From: an uncultured Solobacterium sp.
Lineage (GTDB): Bacteria > Bacillota_I > Bacilli_A > Erysipelotrichales > Erysipelotrichaceae
Assembly: GCA_938039295.1 (NCBI GenBank)
Contig: CALHUY010000006.1
Coordinates: 1-19,858, forward strand
Direction of reading: 5' to 3'
Length of the DNA: 19,858 nucleotides
The notes below the pieces were generated by a model. It was not told the origin of the DNA. It did not search any database and saw nothing but the letters and a program-made list of their open reading frames with translations. Shown here in pieces: positions 8,133 to 14,879 of the stretch. How positions within the stretch are numbered: position 1 is the first letter of the stretch; each line of letters begins with the position of its first letter. The position numbers and the translations under genes are program-made.

Positions 8133-9419
8133 TTACAAACGAACTTTTTTAGCAATGATATTTCCAACAACACCACCAGTTACCATGACAATTAAGAAAA
8201 TCCATCCTGATAATGAGAAGTTTGCGATTGGTGTATATAGAGCTCCTACGTTACATCCGTTAGAAAGTCTTGTTCCAAATCCCATTGCAAATCCACCGAT
8301 TGCATAGAACAATGCTTGCTTTGGTGTCATCTTCCAGCTTGACTTGCAGAAAGATACAAAGTTATTTGAAGTTAACATGTAGATAAATGTACCTAATACG
8401 ATACCTACGTTCTGTACATTAATTGGGTGCTCAAAGAAAGGCATTTGGTAAGGGCCAGCTGCTCCCTTTGTAAACTCAACGATAGCTTCTACCTTAACAC
8501 CGAATAACATGAGTAACTTACCGAACCAGAATCCGTAAGGAGTACTTGCTCCCCAACCAGCCTTAGTAACACCCATGAGAATTACGAATACAGCAGAAAT
8601 TACAAGAACAGATGTCTTTAAGCTCCAAGGACGAGCAAAGTACTTCTCATATCCATCTTCACTACATGGACAAACTGGTTCTGTTTCATCTAAAGACTTC
8701 TTTTCAGCAGCTAACTGTACTGTTTCACTACCGATACCGAAGTAAGTTCCTGCTTCCTTTCTCTTCTTTTCATAGAGATAGCTTAACTTCACTACGATTA
8801 AGCAAAGAATACCAGTTAGAATTAATGCACCTAAATAACCCTGTAAACCATCAAATCCAAATAGATCTGGGAAGTATACACCATTCTTATCACCAAACTT
8901 GATTAAAGAATCTTGTACCCAACTTGCTGTATTCTGAATTGGGAAACCAGCAAATACACCCATACAGAAGAATAATAGTGTAACGATACCTCTTGGGAAT
9001 GAAGCAACTAAGTCTGTTAATACACCAGATGCACAGCATGACGCAAAAGCCATACCGAAACCGAAGAGAAGTCCACCTACGATTAAACCTAAGTTAATAG
9101 GGTTTACCCAAAGGTCAAACTGGGAAACGTCTGCGTTATATAATACTGCTGTACTAACTGCAGCTGAAACGAAGAACATAAACATTAATGTTCTCATTAA
9201 CTTTGTAGAACCACCCTTATAGGCACGATTTACACTTCCTGCAAATCCCATAAAACCTCTAGCAAGAGCGTAACCTAAGATAGCACCCATCGCTAATCTA
9301 AAATACAGCATTGAGGAACTCAATCCAAACATGCCGAACAAAATTGTAATTGCAAGCAAGACAAAGCCAGCAATTCTTTCTGTTTGTTTCATACTTTTAA
9401 TTTCTCCTTTTTCATCCAT
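8133..9419 (-). CDS. YeeE/YedE-family sulfur transporter (thiosulfate/sulfane-sulfur or selenium type)
   Basis: Integral membrane protein made of two similar halves, each with the glycine/cysteine signature of the Sulf_transp family: GFGMAFASCCASGVLTDL in the first half and AMGFGTRLSNGCNVGALY in the second. In TsuA (YeeE) conserved cysteines in such loops carry thiosulfate across the membrane. A cytosolic linker holds a CPC motif (EPVCPCSEDGYEKYF). It is the first gene of an operon with an APC permease and a CoA-disulfide reductase/rhodanese; no TusA-like partner is present. Start choice: an ATG at 9476 extends the frame by 19 codons, but it has no ribosome site and lies inside a leader hairpin. 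The ATG at 9419 has GAGGGGG upstream, and the one at 9392 (MKQTER) has AAAGGAG; either of these two could be real. Transporter family is secure; the exact substrate is not. Confidence 0.88.
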   Translation of the reverse strand: MDEKGEIKSMKQTERIAGFVLLAITILFGMFGLSSSMLYFRLAMGAILGYALARGFMGFAGSVNRAYKGGSTKLMRTLMFMFFVSAAVSTAVLYNADVSQFDLWVNPINLGLIVGGLLFGFGMAFASCCASGVLTDLVASFPRGIVTLLFFCMGVFAGFPIQNTASWVQDSLIKFGDKNGVYFPDLFGFDGLQGYLGALILTGILCLIVVKLSYLYEKKRKEAGTYFGIGSETVQLAAEKKSLDETEPVCPCSEDGYEKYFARPWSLKTSVLVISAVFVILMGVTKAGWGASTPYGFWFGKLLMLFGVKVEAIVEFTKGAAGPYQMPFFEHPINVQNVGIVLGTFIYMLTSNNFVSFCKSSWKMTPKQALFYAIGGFAMGFGTRLSNGCNVGALYTPIANFSLSGWIFLIVMVTGGVVGNIIAKKVRL

Positions 9420-9472
9420 GATAAAACTATCCCCCTCATTGTATGGAAGCCCTATCATTTTCATATTGTTTG

Positions 9473-9520
9473 ACATAGAAATGTGCAGAGCTATTGTAGG
9501 CTGGTACTCTGTGTCTATGT
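9473..9520 (-). promoter_or_regulatory. Structured 5' leader hairpin before the YeeE-type gene
   Basis: The predicted mRNA start (about 9520) coincides with the 5' arm of a nested hairpin. The outer six pairs join 9473-9478 with 9515-9520, and five inner pairs (CAGAG/CTCTG) join 9486-9490 with 9507-9511, around a 16-base loop. The most upstream ATG (9476) falls in the 3' arm. It could be a regulatory leader or only a stabilising 5' hairpin; no known riboswitch was recognised. Confidence 0.35.
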
Positions 9521-9526
9521 TTTATT

Positions 9527-9555
9527 ACTATATCACACTTCTATTTATCTTGAAT
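9527..9555 (-). promoter_or_regulatory. Promoter of the sulfur/redox operon
   Basis: Minus strand TGA TATAGT: extended -10 with hexamer at 9527-9532. A poor -35 (TTCAAG or ATTCAA) lies 16-17 bases upstream. It would start the YeeE-permease-CoADR transcript near 9520. Confidence 0.5.
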
Positions 9556-9604
9556 TCATAGTTATACTATATAAATCTAATTGAATCCTATATTGTAAAA
9601 TTTA

Positions 9605-9661
9605 CAAACAAAAAACCTCTATTCAATTTGAACTTCTTGAAAATTCAAATCGAAATAGAGG
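9605..9661 (-). terminator. Terminator after the lysozyme-domain gene
   Basis: Long stem (9616-9632 with 9644-9661, one bulged base and one G-U), 11-base loop, followed on the minus strand by TTTTTTGTTTG. It begins about a dozen bases past the stop codon. Confidence 0.85.
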
Positions 9662-9673
9662 CTATTTTAATGA

Positions 9674-10741
9674 TTATCCTTCTAGATAATATGCGTAAGC
9701 TTTTTCAGCACGTCCAGCTGTATGAGAAGCACCTTCGTATCTTGATACGAAGATTGTAGCTGCCTCTGCTGCACCTTCTGCTGAGTCCGCAACATTCTGT
9801 AAACCAACAAGTGTACTGTTGTATGCACCTGTTAATTCATGTGTCATAAATGCTAACTGTCCTTCTACTGTTGTGTAGTCTAGACCGTTATTTGCACAGT
9901 AGTTTACTAAGTTTGTATATCGACCGCCACCCCATTGGCATAAACCATAATAGGATGAACCCGCAGTTGGATTAAACTTGGACTCTTGCCACATGTTCGC
10001 AAGAACACCACAAGCTGCTGCCCTAGATAAGCCAAGTGTACCAGTTAAGTAAGAGTAGATTGTCTGATAGTTACCAGAAGTATCAACTGGTCCACTAGAT
10101 ACATACGCTCTTGTTACATTAATAGTATAAGAGGCTGTAGAAACATTCCCGTTCTTATCTGTCGCTGTGACTGTTGCTGTATAAGTACCAGCCTTGGAGA
10201 TATCACCATCTACCGAAACTGTGTAGTAACCCTTACCGTTTTCGGTTGAAGCAGTTAAGCTACCATCGATTGGATCAATTACCGAGGAAATATTAGAGAA
10301 TAAATCGTAAGAACTTCCCGCTTTAATATCCACGCTACTAGCTGCTAAAGTAATCTCTGCAGGTTTTGTATCCACAACATTTACACTTGTTGTAAATATC
10401 TTAGAATTTGTTAAACCAAACTTAGACTCTTTACCAGACAATATCAGTTTGATTGGGTACGTACCAACCGCACTGGCATCAATCTGTCCATCAATCTTTA
10501 AGTCACCAGTATGTTCCGCAACTAATGTATGTAAGTCAAACGTACTTCCATACTCAGCTGTCGTAATACCGCTCATGTTAAGTTTCAATGAATCATATAA
10601 CTTAGCCTGCGATAATAACATCTGTTTATTCATATAATCGTTTCTTGCAAACACATAACCAAGTGCTGTGCCACCCAACATGCAAGCAGCCAAACCAATC
10701 GCAAGAAACTTCTTTGTCGTCTTTTGTAATATATTTTTCAT
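9674..10741 (-). CDS. Surface protein with Ig-like domains and C-terminal phage-type lysozyme domain
   Basis: 355-residue exported protein. The N-terminus is a basic start (MKNILQKTTKKF) followed by a hydrophobic segment at about 13-33, giving a single membrane anchor or signal; LAAC inside it could be a lipobox, but the hydrophobic stretch continues beyond the Cys. Residues ~40-210 are beta-rich, with an Ig-like or DUF5011-like repeat (DTKPAEITL... to ASYTINV). Residues ~228-355 resemble the Phage_lysozyme2/tail-lysozyme domain: LSRAAACGVLANMWQESKFN with the probable catalytic Glu254, then YYGLCQWGGGRYTNL and FVSRYEGA. It probably cleaves peptidoglycan during growth or division. A longer frame reaches back to 10846, but those codons cross a promoter and look non-coding. 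The ATG at 10741 is only six bases after the -10 box, so the mRNA may be leaderless. Flanked by terminators, it stands alone. Confidence 0.8.
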   Translation of the reverse strand: MKNILQKTTKKFLAIGLAACMLGGTALGYVFARNDYMNKQMLLSQAKLYDSLKLNMSGITTAEYGSTFDLHTLVAEHTGDLKIDGQIDASAVGTYPIKLILSGKESKFGLTNSKIFTTSVNVVDTKPAEITLAASSVDIKAGSSYDLFSNISSVIDPIDGSLTASTENGKGYYTVSVDGDISKAGTYTATVTATDKNGNVSTASYTINVTRAYVSSGPVDTSGNYQTIYSYLTGTLGLSRAAACGVLANMWQESKFNPTAGSSYYGLCQWGGGRYTNLVNYCANNGLDYTTVEGQLAFMTHELTGAYNSTLVGLQNVADSAEGAAEAATIFVSRYEGASHTAGRAEKAYAYYLEG

Positions 10742-10747
10742 ACAAAA

Positions 10748-10777
10748 ATCATACACGAAAAAATAATAAATCGTCAA
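10748..10777 (-). promoter_or_regulatory. Promoter of the lysozyme-domain gene (possible leaderless start)
   Basis: Minus strand: -35 TTGACG (10772-10777), 18-base spacer, -10 TATGAT (10748-10753), then six bases (TTTTGT) to the ATG. Transcription would begin at or within a base or so of the start codon. Confidence 0.55.
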
Positions 10778-10841
10778 ATTTAGCGCATAGAATACACAAT
10801 TTTCACACAAAATTACCACAATATAAATTGTGCAAAAACCA

Positions 10842-10927
10842 TGCATGCATAATATGTTTAAACGCTTACATAAAATACTTGCATATTCAACTATTTATAA
10901 TTGGCAAATCACAAAACGTGCATGCAT
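10842..10927. repeat. Two copies of TGCATGCAT upstream of the lysozyme-domain gene
   Basis: The palindrome TGCATGCA, with a shared following T, occurs at 10842-10850 and 10919-10927, 77 bases apart (start to start). Both copies lie in the 200-base gap between the AAA+ gene's terminator and the lysozyme gene's promoter. They could be paired protein-binding sites; no regulator is identified. Confidence 0.4.
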
Positions 10928-10934
10928 GTATATA

Positions 10935-10972
10935 TATAATAAAAGTGCTAAATAATTTCATTTAGCACTTTT
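10935..10972 (-). terminator. Terminator after the XpaC-like/AAA+ operon
   Basis: Perfect 13-base stem (10941-10953 with 10960-10972) with a six-base loop. It starts five bases past the AAA+ stop codon, and on the minus strand the T-run belongs to the stem and is followed by ATTATATAT. The AAAA/TTTT stem ends could serve both directions. Confidence 0.75.
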
Positions 10973-10977
10973 CATAA

Positions 10978-13122
10978 CTACTTCTGTGTCATCTTTAATA
11001 AATCTTCTAGTGTAGGTGAATCACTAGTCTTTGGAGGTTGAATCTTAATTGTGAAATCGAAGTCAGCCTCTATGAGTTCACTCATATCACTATCTGGACT
11101 AGATACAAGTCTTGTGGATTGACGTAAGATTGCGTCTTCAATCATATTACGTGCTAGTCTACCATTACCAGCTTCCATTGGATTAATACTCTGTACTTCA
11201 TTGAAATACGCAGTTAGCTTATCCTTAACAGCTTCATCAATATGATAACCTTTACCCTTTGCTTGTAGACAAGCAATCTGATAGAGTTCTTCACCTGTGT
11301 AGTCCTTGAAGTTGATGATATTTGGGAAACGTGACTTTAGACCAGAGTTAGACTCTAGGAATACAGACATTTCCTTCTTATATCCCGCTAAGATAACGAT
11401 TAAGTTATCTCGGTTGTCTTCCATCGCCTTTACAAGCGTATCAATACACTCTAATCCAAACGCATCATCTTTACCACGATGTAGCGCGTACGCTTCATCG
11501 ATAAAGAGTACACCACCAATCGCAGACTTAATGACTGACATTGTTAATGGAGCAGTCTGCCCAACATACTGCGCAACTAAGTCTGATCTAGACACTTCTA
11601 CAAGTTGTCCTTGCGTTAACGCACCGATAGCCTTCATATAACGAGAAATTAATCTCGCTATTGTTGTCTTACCTGTACCTGGATTTCCTGTAAAGATCAT
11701 ATGCTTTGAAAGTGTCGCAGTCTTCATACCTTGTTCACGACGCTTTTGTTGCATCGCAACCAAGGATTGCAAGGAAGTAATATAGGACTTCACTTCATCA
11801 AGACCGATAATCTCACTTAATTCACGATTTACTTCTTCAAGCTCCTCGCTACTATTACGTGAACGACTCATCTGAATATCTTGTTCCTTAACTGTAATGA
11901 CAGGAATATCATTCTTTACAGTCATAGGAACCTCTTCCATATTTCCCAGGGAATGGTCTAATACAGCCTGTCCAAGGGATACATAGAAATCATAAAAGTT
12001 AGAACTGATAGATGCAGCACCTAAATCCTTATTAAAGTGTTGCGCTACCCAATCTTGTACAGAATCTTCAACCTGTAACTTAATCTTTAGATTTTCTTCT
12101 GCCTTCTTAACCAAGTTTGTTGTTTGAACTTGGATAATGGAGCGAATACTATCCTCATCTAGCTTCTTTAAAGTAACAGTATCTAAAACATGATACATAA
12201 AGTCTGCACCGAAGGCGTCTTGAACCTTCGATACACTACCAGTTGTCATAAACACAAGATACTTACCACCAACGCTTAAAGTATCTACGCTATCTTTTAC
12301 AAGTCCTGTCTGATTCTCTACAAGTACTCCCTTATTTAATACATAACGCTTGTTTAGTACACAACTGCCTGTCGTCACAAGCGAACTAATCATACGTAAG
12401 AATGCTGGGAATCCATTTTCAAAGTTCTCAAAGCAGATAACAGAACCATTACCTGAGATTGCCTCATACAAGTCCTGTAAGAAAATCTGTTCTTGTCCTG
12501 ATGATGTATAACGACTCATATCAATTGTATATACTTCATCACTGACAAATACTTGACGTTCGTATAAAGAACGAGCCATCTGTGTAACAGCTTCATGTCT
12601 ACCAGAACCCACTGGGCCAGAGACAAGAATGACATTCTTTGCCTTTCCTGCTTCCTCACCCATCAAGTATGGTCTTCTAAACGCATTTACCATTTGTTGG
12701 ATAGCATCTTTTTGACCCATTACCTTTGAGATAATGACGTTATAGATATCATCGAATAACTTCTGTGAGTTAAATTCCTTCTTCTCAACAGGTTTTTGTT
12801 CAACTTCGCTTAAACCATAATCACGCTTTAAGTCTCTTTCTAAAACATCCATACTCATCGCAGAGATATCTAATGGTTCATCTTTCTTCTGTAATGCCGC
12901 ATGCATATCTTCCAGATCCTTCTGCTGTTTACGCAAGATTGCATTCAATTCCTGCATTGCTTGGTCTGGTTGTTTTAGAATATTCAAATTCTGGCTTTGT
13001 TCATTACCATCAATGCTTAAAGTAATTTGCTCCGATGCATCTGTGGATTCATAAGCACGTTTTTTGCCTAAGACCTCATTCCAAAGTCTTTCTTTTTCCT
13101 CTGTTCTACGATCCTTCGACAT
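10978..13122 (-). CDS. Tandem AAA+ ATPase: degenerate ClpB-D2-like module plus CbbX/SpoVK-like module
   Basis: 714-residue cytoplasmic protein. Residues 1-110 are charged and partly coiled coil. Residues ~118-390 look like a ClpA/ClpB second-type AAA+ module (LVSGPVGSGRHEAVTQMAR, TIDMSRY), but the catalytic residues are gone: Walker A has Arg175 for Lys, and the Walker B acidic pair is Glu232-Asn233 (VICFENFENG). Residues ~425-690 are an intact CbbX/SpoVK-type AAA+ module: Walker A GNPGTGKTT (479-487), Walker B VLFIDEAYAL with Asp542/Glu543, likely arginine finger Arg598 (GLKSRFPN), sensor-2 region NGRLARNMIEDA. So one site probably hydrolyses ATP and the other is structural or regulatory. 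Its ATG overlaps the stop of the XpaC-like membrane gene (TAATG), so the two are coupled and probably act together at the membrane. The role, perhaps remodelling a protein complex, is inferred. Confidence 0.85.
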   Translation of the reverse strand: MSKDRRTEEKERLWNEVLGKKRAYESTDASEQITLSIDGNEQSQNLNILKQPDQAMQELNAILRKQQKDLEDMHAALQKKDEPLDISAMSMDVLERDLKRDYGLSEVEQKPVEKKEFNSQKLFDDIYNVIISKVMGQKDAIQQMVNAFRRPYLMGEEAGKAKNVILVSGPVGSGRHEAVTQMARSLYERQVFVSDEVYTIDMSRYTSSGQEQIFLQDLYEAISGNGSVICFENFENGFPAFLRMISSLVTTGSCVLNKRYVLNKGVLVENQTGLVKDSVDTLSVGGKYLVFMTTGSVSKVQDAFGADFMYHVLDTVTLKKLDEDSIRSIIQVQTTNLVKKAEENLKIKLQVEDSVQDWVAQHFNKDLGAASISSNFYDFYVSLGQAVLDHSLGNMEEVPMTVKNDIPVITVKEQDIQMSRSRNSSEELEEVNRELSEIIGLDEVKSYITSLQSLVAMQQKRREQGMKTATLSKHMIFTGNPGTGKTTIARLISRYMKAIGALTQGQLVEVSRSDLVAQYVGQTAPLTMSVIKSAIGGVLFIDEAYALHRGKDDAFGLECIDTLVKAMEDNRDNLIVILAGYKKEMSVFLESNSGLKSRFPNIINFKDYTGEELYQIACLQAKGKGYHIDEAVKDKLTAYFNEVQSINPMEAGNGRLARNMIEDAILRQSTRLVSSPDSDMSELIEADFDFTIKIQPPKTSDSPTLEDLLKMTQK

Positions 13123-14087
13123 TACTCGTCTCCTTTGTTTCCAACTTCAATCATCCCATCACTTGTTAAGCCATCCTTCTTTAATACAGCATTTAAGGTA
13201 GCCATATCAGCGGATAAATTAATAAAGTCTTGGTCTGTGTAACTTGCAATCATATTCTTCATCGCATCATTAATTAATACAACTGTCTTTCCAAGCTTCT
13301 CTTTTGTTTCATTGTAGTTTGGATCTGTCTGTGCAGTCTGAAGAGCGTCATACTGTTTTAAAATACGTACAAGGATTGGTAAATAATAATCATATAACTT
13401 CTTGAGCTTTCCTTTGGATGCAGGGAAAGTTGTTTCTAATTTCTGTGCTTGTTTTAGAAGTGCACATGTTTCAAACAAATTATTTGAAATTTCTTCATCT
13501 GGGATAGAATCATTCAAAGCGTTAATCTGGTCGATATAGTTTTGTGCACTAGAAGATGGTTGTTCAACCTTAACTTCTTCCTTCTTCACATTTGTTTGTG
13601 TAGCTTGCACATCAATCACATCAGTGTTCTGATAATCATCAGCCTGCTTAGAAACTTCTCTTAAAATCTGTTCATAGGATTCTGGATAGTTTGCCCCAAA
13701 TACATTTAAACCACTCACCAAAATACCATTGCGATATACATCTAAATTAGAGAGTGACTTGTATTCACCATTACGTACGCGTAGTTCAATACCTGTGCTA
13801 ACGTTTAACGCAGTATGTGTTCTAAACCACTTACGTAAGAATATGTTATTCTTCGCCATCTGTGATGCGGAAATATTTGAAGCACGATTTCCAGCATAGT
13901 ATGTAGATGAAGAATAGCTAGCGTATGGGTTTGAACTTTGCTCGTTTCTCTTTGAAGCATTTACCGCTGCCATTACAATCGCAAATACGATACCAATAAT
14001 AATTAACATAGGTATAAACGTTCCTCCTCCAAGAAAAAATATTAAGAAGAATATCCAACCAAAATCAGAGTTCTTTCTGTTTCTCAT
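13122..14087 (-). CDS. Membrane-anchored protein with XpaC-like C-terminal domain
   Basis: 321-residue protein. Residues ~10-43 are strongly hydrophobic (one long or two short membrane helices, with GGG near 20-22). A Ser/Tyr/Asn-rich linker and a small mixed region of unknown type (FLRKWFRTHTALNVSTGIEL, about 83-102) follow. Residues ~190-307 are helical and resemble the XpaC family (5-bromo-4-chloroindolyl phosphate hydrolysis protein): LKKLYDYYLPILVRILKQYD, then INDAMKNMIASYTDQDFINL and SADMATLNAVLKKDGL. In B. subtilis xpaC is paired with the TelA homologue yaaN; a TelA gene lies in this window at 1797-3035. The downstream AAA+ gene overlaps this stop by one base. The start has GAGAGG nine bases upstream and an extended -10 promoter. 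The XpaC assignment rests on remembered family pattern and is fairly sure; function is unknown. Confidence 0.72.
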   Translation of the reverse strand: MRNRKNSDFGWIFFLIFFLGGGTFIPMLIIIGIVFAIVMAAVNASKRNEQSSNPYASYSSSTYYAGNRASNISASQMAKNNIFLRKWFRTHTALNVSTGIELRVRNGEYKSLSNLDVYRNGILVSGLNVFGANYPESYEQILREVSKQADDYQNTDVIDVQATQTNVKKEEVKVEQPSSSAQNYIDQINALNDSIPDEEISNNLFETCALLKQAQKLETTFPASKGKLKKLYDYYLPILVRILKQYDALQTAQTDPNYNETKEKLGKTVVLINDAMKNMIASYTDQDFINLSADMATLNAVLKKDGLTSDGMIEVGNKGDE

Positions 14088-14110
14088 TTTTTATAACCTC
14101 TCACTAGTGA

Positions 14111-14119
14111 ATTATAGCA
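14111..14119 (-). promoter_or_regulatory. Extended -10 promoter of the XpaC-like/AAA+ operon
   Basis: Minus strand TGC TATAAT (hexamer 14111-14116), a consensus extended -10. It gives a leader of about 17 bases carrying the GAGAGG ribosome site. No clear -35. Confidence 0.6.
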
Positions 14120-14223
14120 TAATACACGATTTTTTATATCTCTTCAATTGCATTCTATACACGCAATTTTATTTACTGATAGTCGAAATAATGCTAGTGT
14201 TGAATTTAAGAAAACGAGGTTAC

Positions 14224-14772
14224 ATGAACAAATTCGCTAAACTATACATTTCTTGGTTCAAAATCGGCTTATTTACCTTCGGCGGTGGATATGCAATGAT
14301 TCCAATGATTCAAAAAGAGGTTGTCGATAAACACCACTGGGTAACAGCTGAGGATGTATTAAATTTCTATGCAATTAGCCAATGCACACCAGGCGCAATC
14401 GCAGTCAACTTATCCACATTTATCGGTAATAAGATTGATGGCTTCTTCGGTGCTTTAATAGCGACACTCGGTGTCATTACACCATCTATTATTATCATTA
14501 GTATTATCGCAACCTTCTTATCTAACTTTTCTTCCCTCGATGTAGTAAAACATGCACTTGCTGGTATTCAGATTGCGGTGTGCGTATTGATGTTTGGGGC
14601 AGTAAAGAACTTATTTAAGACAAGTATTGTAGATATTCCTAGCTTAATCATCTGCCTTGTGGCATTCTTACTAGCATACTTTACAAATATTCCAACTGTA
14701 CTTCTTGTAATACTAGCCGCTGTATTTGGCTACGTATTCTATACTTATAAAAATAAGATTCACCTCAAATAA
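14224..14772 (+). CDS. Half-size chromate (CHR-family) transporter, first half-protein
   Basis: 182-residue membrane protein with a single CHR domain of about six helices. Family motifs: FTFGGGYAMIPMIQKEVV (near residues 17-34), AISQCTPGAIAVNLSTFIGN (near 52-71), then GFFGALIATLGVITPS. Short-chain CHR proteins work as pairs of homologous halves with opposite topology; the partner is at 19072-19641. Chromate or sulfate-like oxyanion export is known for ChrA, but in anaerobic Bacillota the physiological substrate is often unclear. The frame is open back to 14107, but those codons look non-coding; the ATG at 14224 is preceded by ACGAGG and begins with the normal MNKFAKLYISWFKIG. It is divergent from the XpaC-like gene and has its own terminator. 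Confidence 0.88.
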   Translation: MNKFAKLYISWFKIGLFTFGGGYAMIPMIQKEVVDKHHWVTAEDVLNFYAISQCTPGAIAVNLSTFIGNKIDGFFGALIATLGVITPSIIIISIIATFLSNFSSLDVVKHALAGIQIAVCVLMFGAVKNLFKTSIVDIPSLIICLVAFLLAYFTNIPTVLLVILAAVFGYVFYTYKNKIHLK

Positions 14773-14785
14773 TCTGTATTTTTTC

Positions 14786-14813
14786 ACAACAATCATCAAG
14801 ATTGTTGTTTTTT
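14786..14813 (+). terminator. Terminator after the first CHR transporter gene
   Basis: Nine-base perfect stem (14786-14794 with 14800-14808), five-base loop, then a T-run to 14813. It separates the first CHR half from the ABC transporter operon. Confidence 0.85.
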
Positions 14814-14821
14814 ATGCTATT

Positions 14822-14854
14822 TTAGTTATCTATAACTAACTTATCGTGTAAAAT
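14822..14854 (+). promoter_or_regulatory. Operator-like dyad and likely promoter of the ABC transporter operon
   Basis: A perfect inverted repeat, TTAGTTAT-CT-ATAACTAA (14822-14839), lies just past a terminator. A possible -10, TAAAAT, is at 14849-14854, and no good -35 is seen. The dyad covers the place where the -35 would be. This suggests a regulator-controlled promoter, possibly of the MarR kind by its AT-rich 8-2-8 shape; the regulator is not in the window. Confidence 0.5.
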
Positions 14855-14879
14855 AATCTGTACGAGAGGAATTCTAGAC

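Noticed and set aside
8612..8902. 96-residue open frame on the plus strand opposite the YeeE-type gene
   Set aside because: It is a shadow of a strongly supported membrane protein gene; it has no ribosome site and no recognisable domain. The same applies to the other antisense frames opposite the transporters and AAA+ gene.
10742..10846. Extra 35 N-terminal residues of the lysozyme-domain protein
   Set aside because: They cross a good promoter, are Phe/Tyr/Cys-rich without family resemblance, and a normal signal/anchor begins at 10741.
14107..14223. Extra 39 N-terminal residues of the first CHR transporter
   Set aside because: They overlap the divergent promoter region, lack a ribosome site and do not look like a CHR N-terminus; the ATG at 14224 has both.
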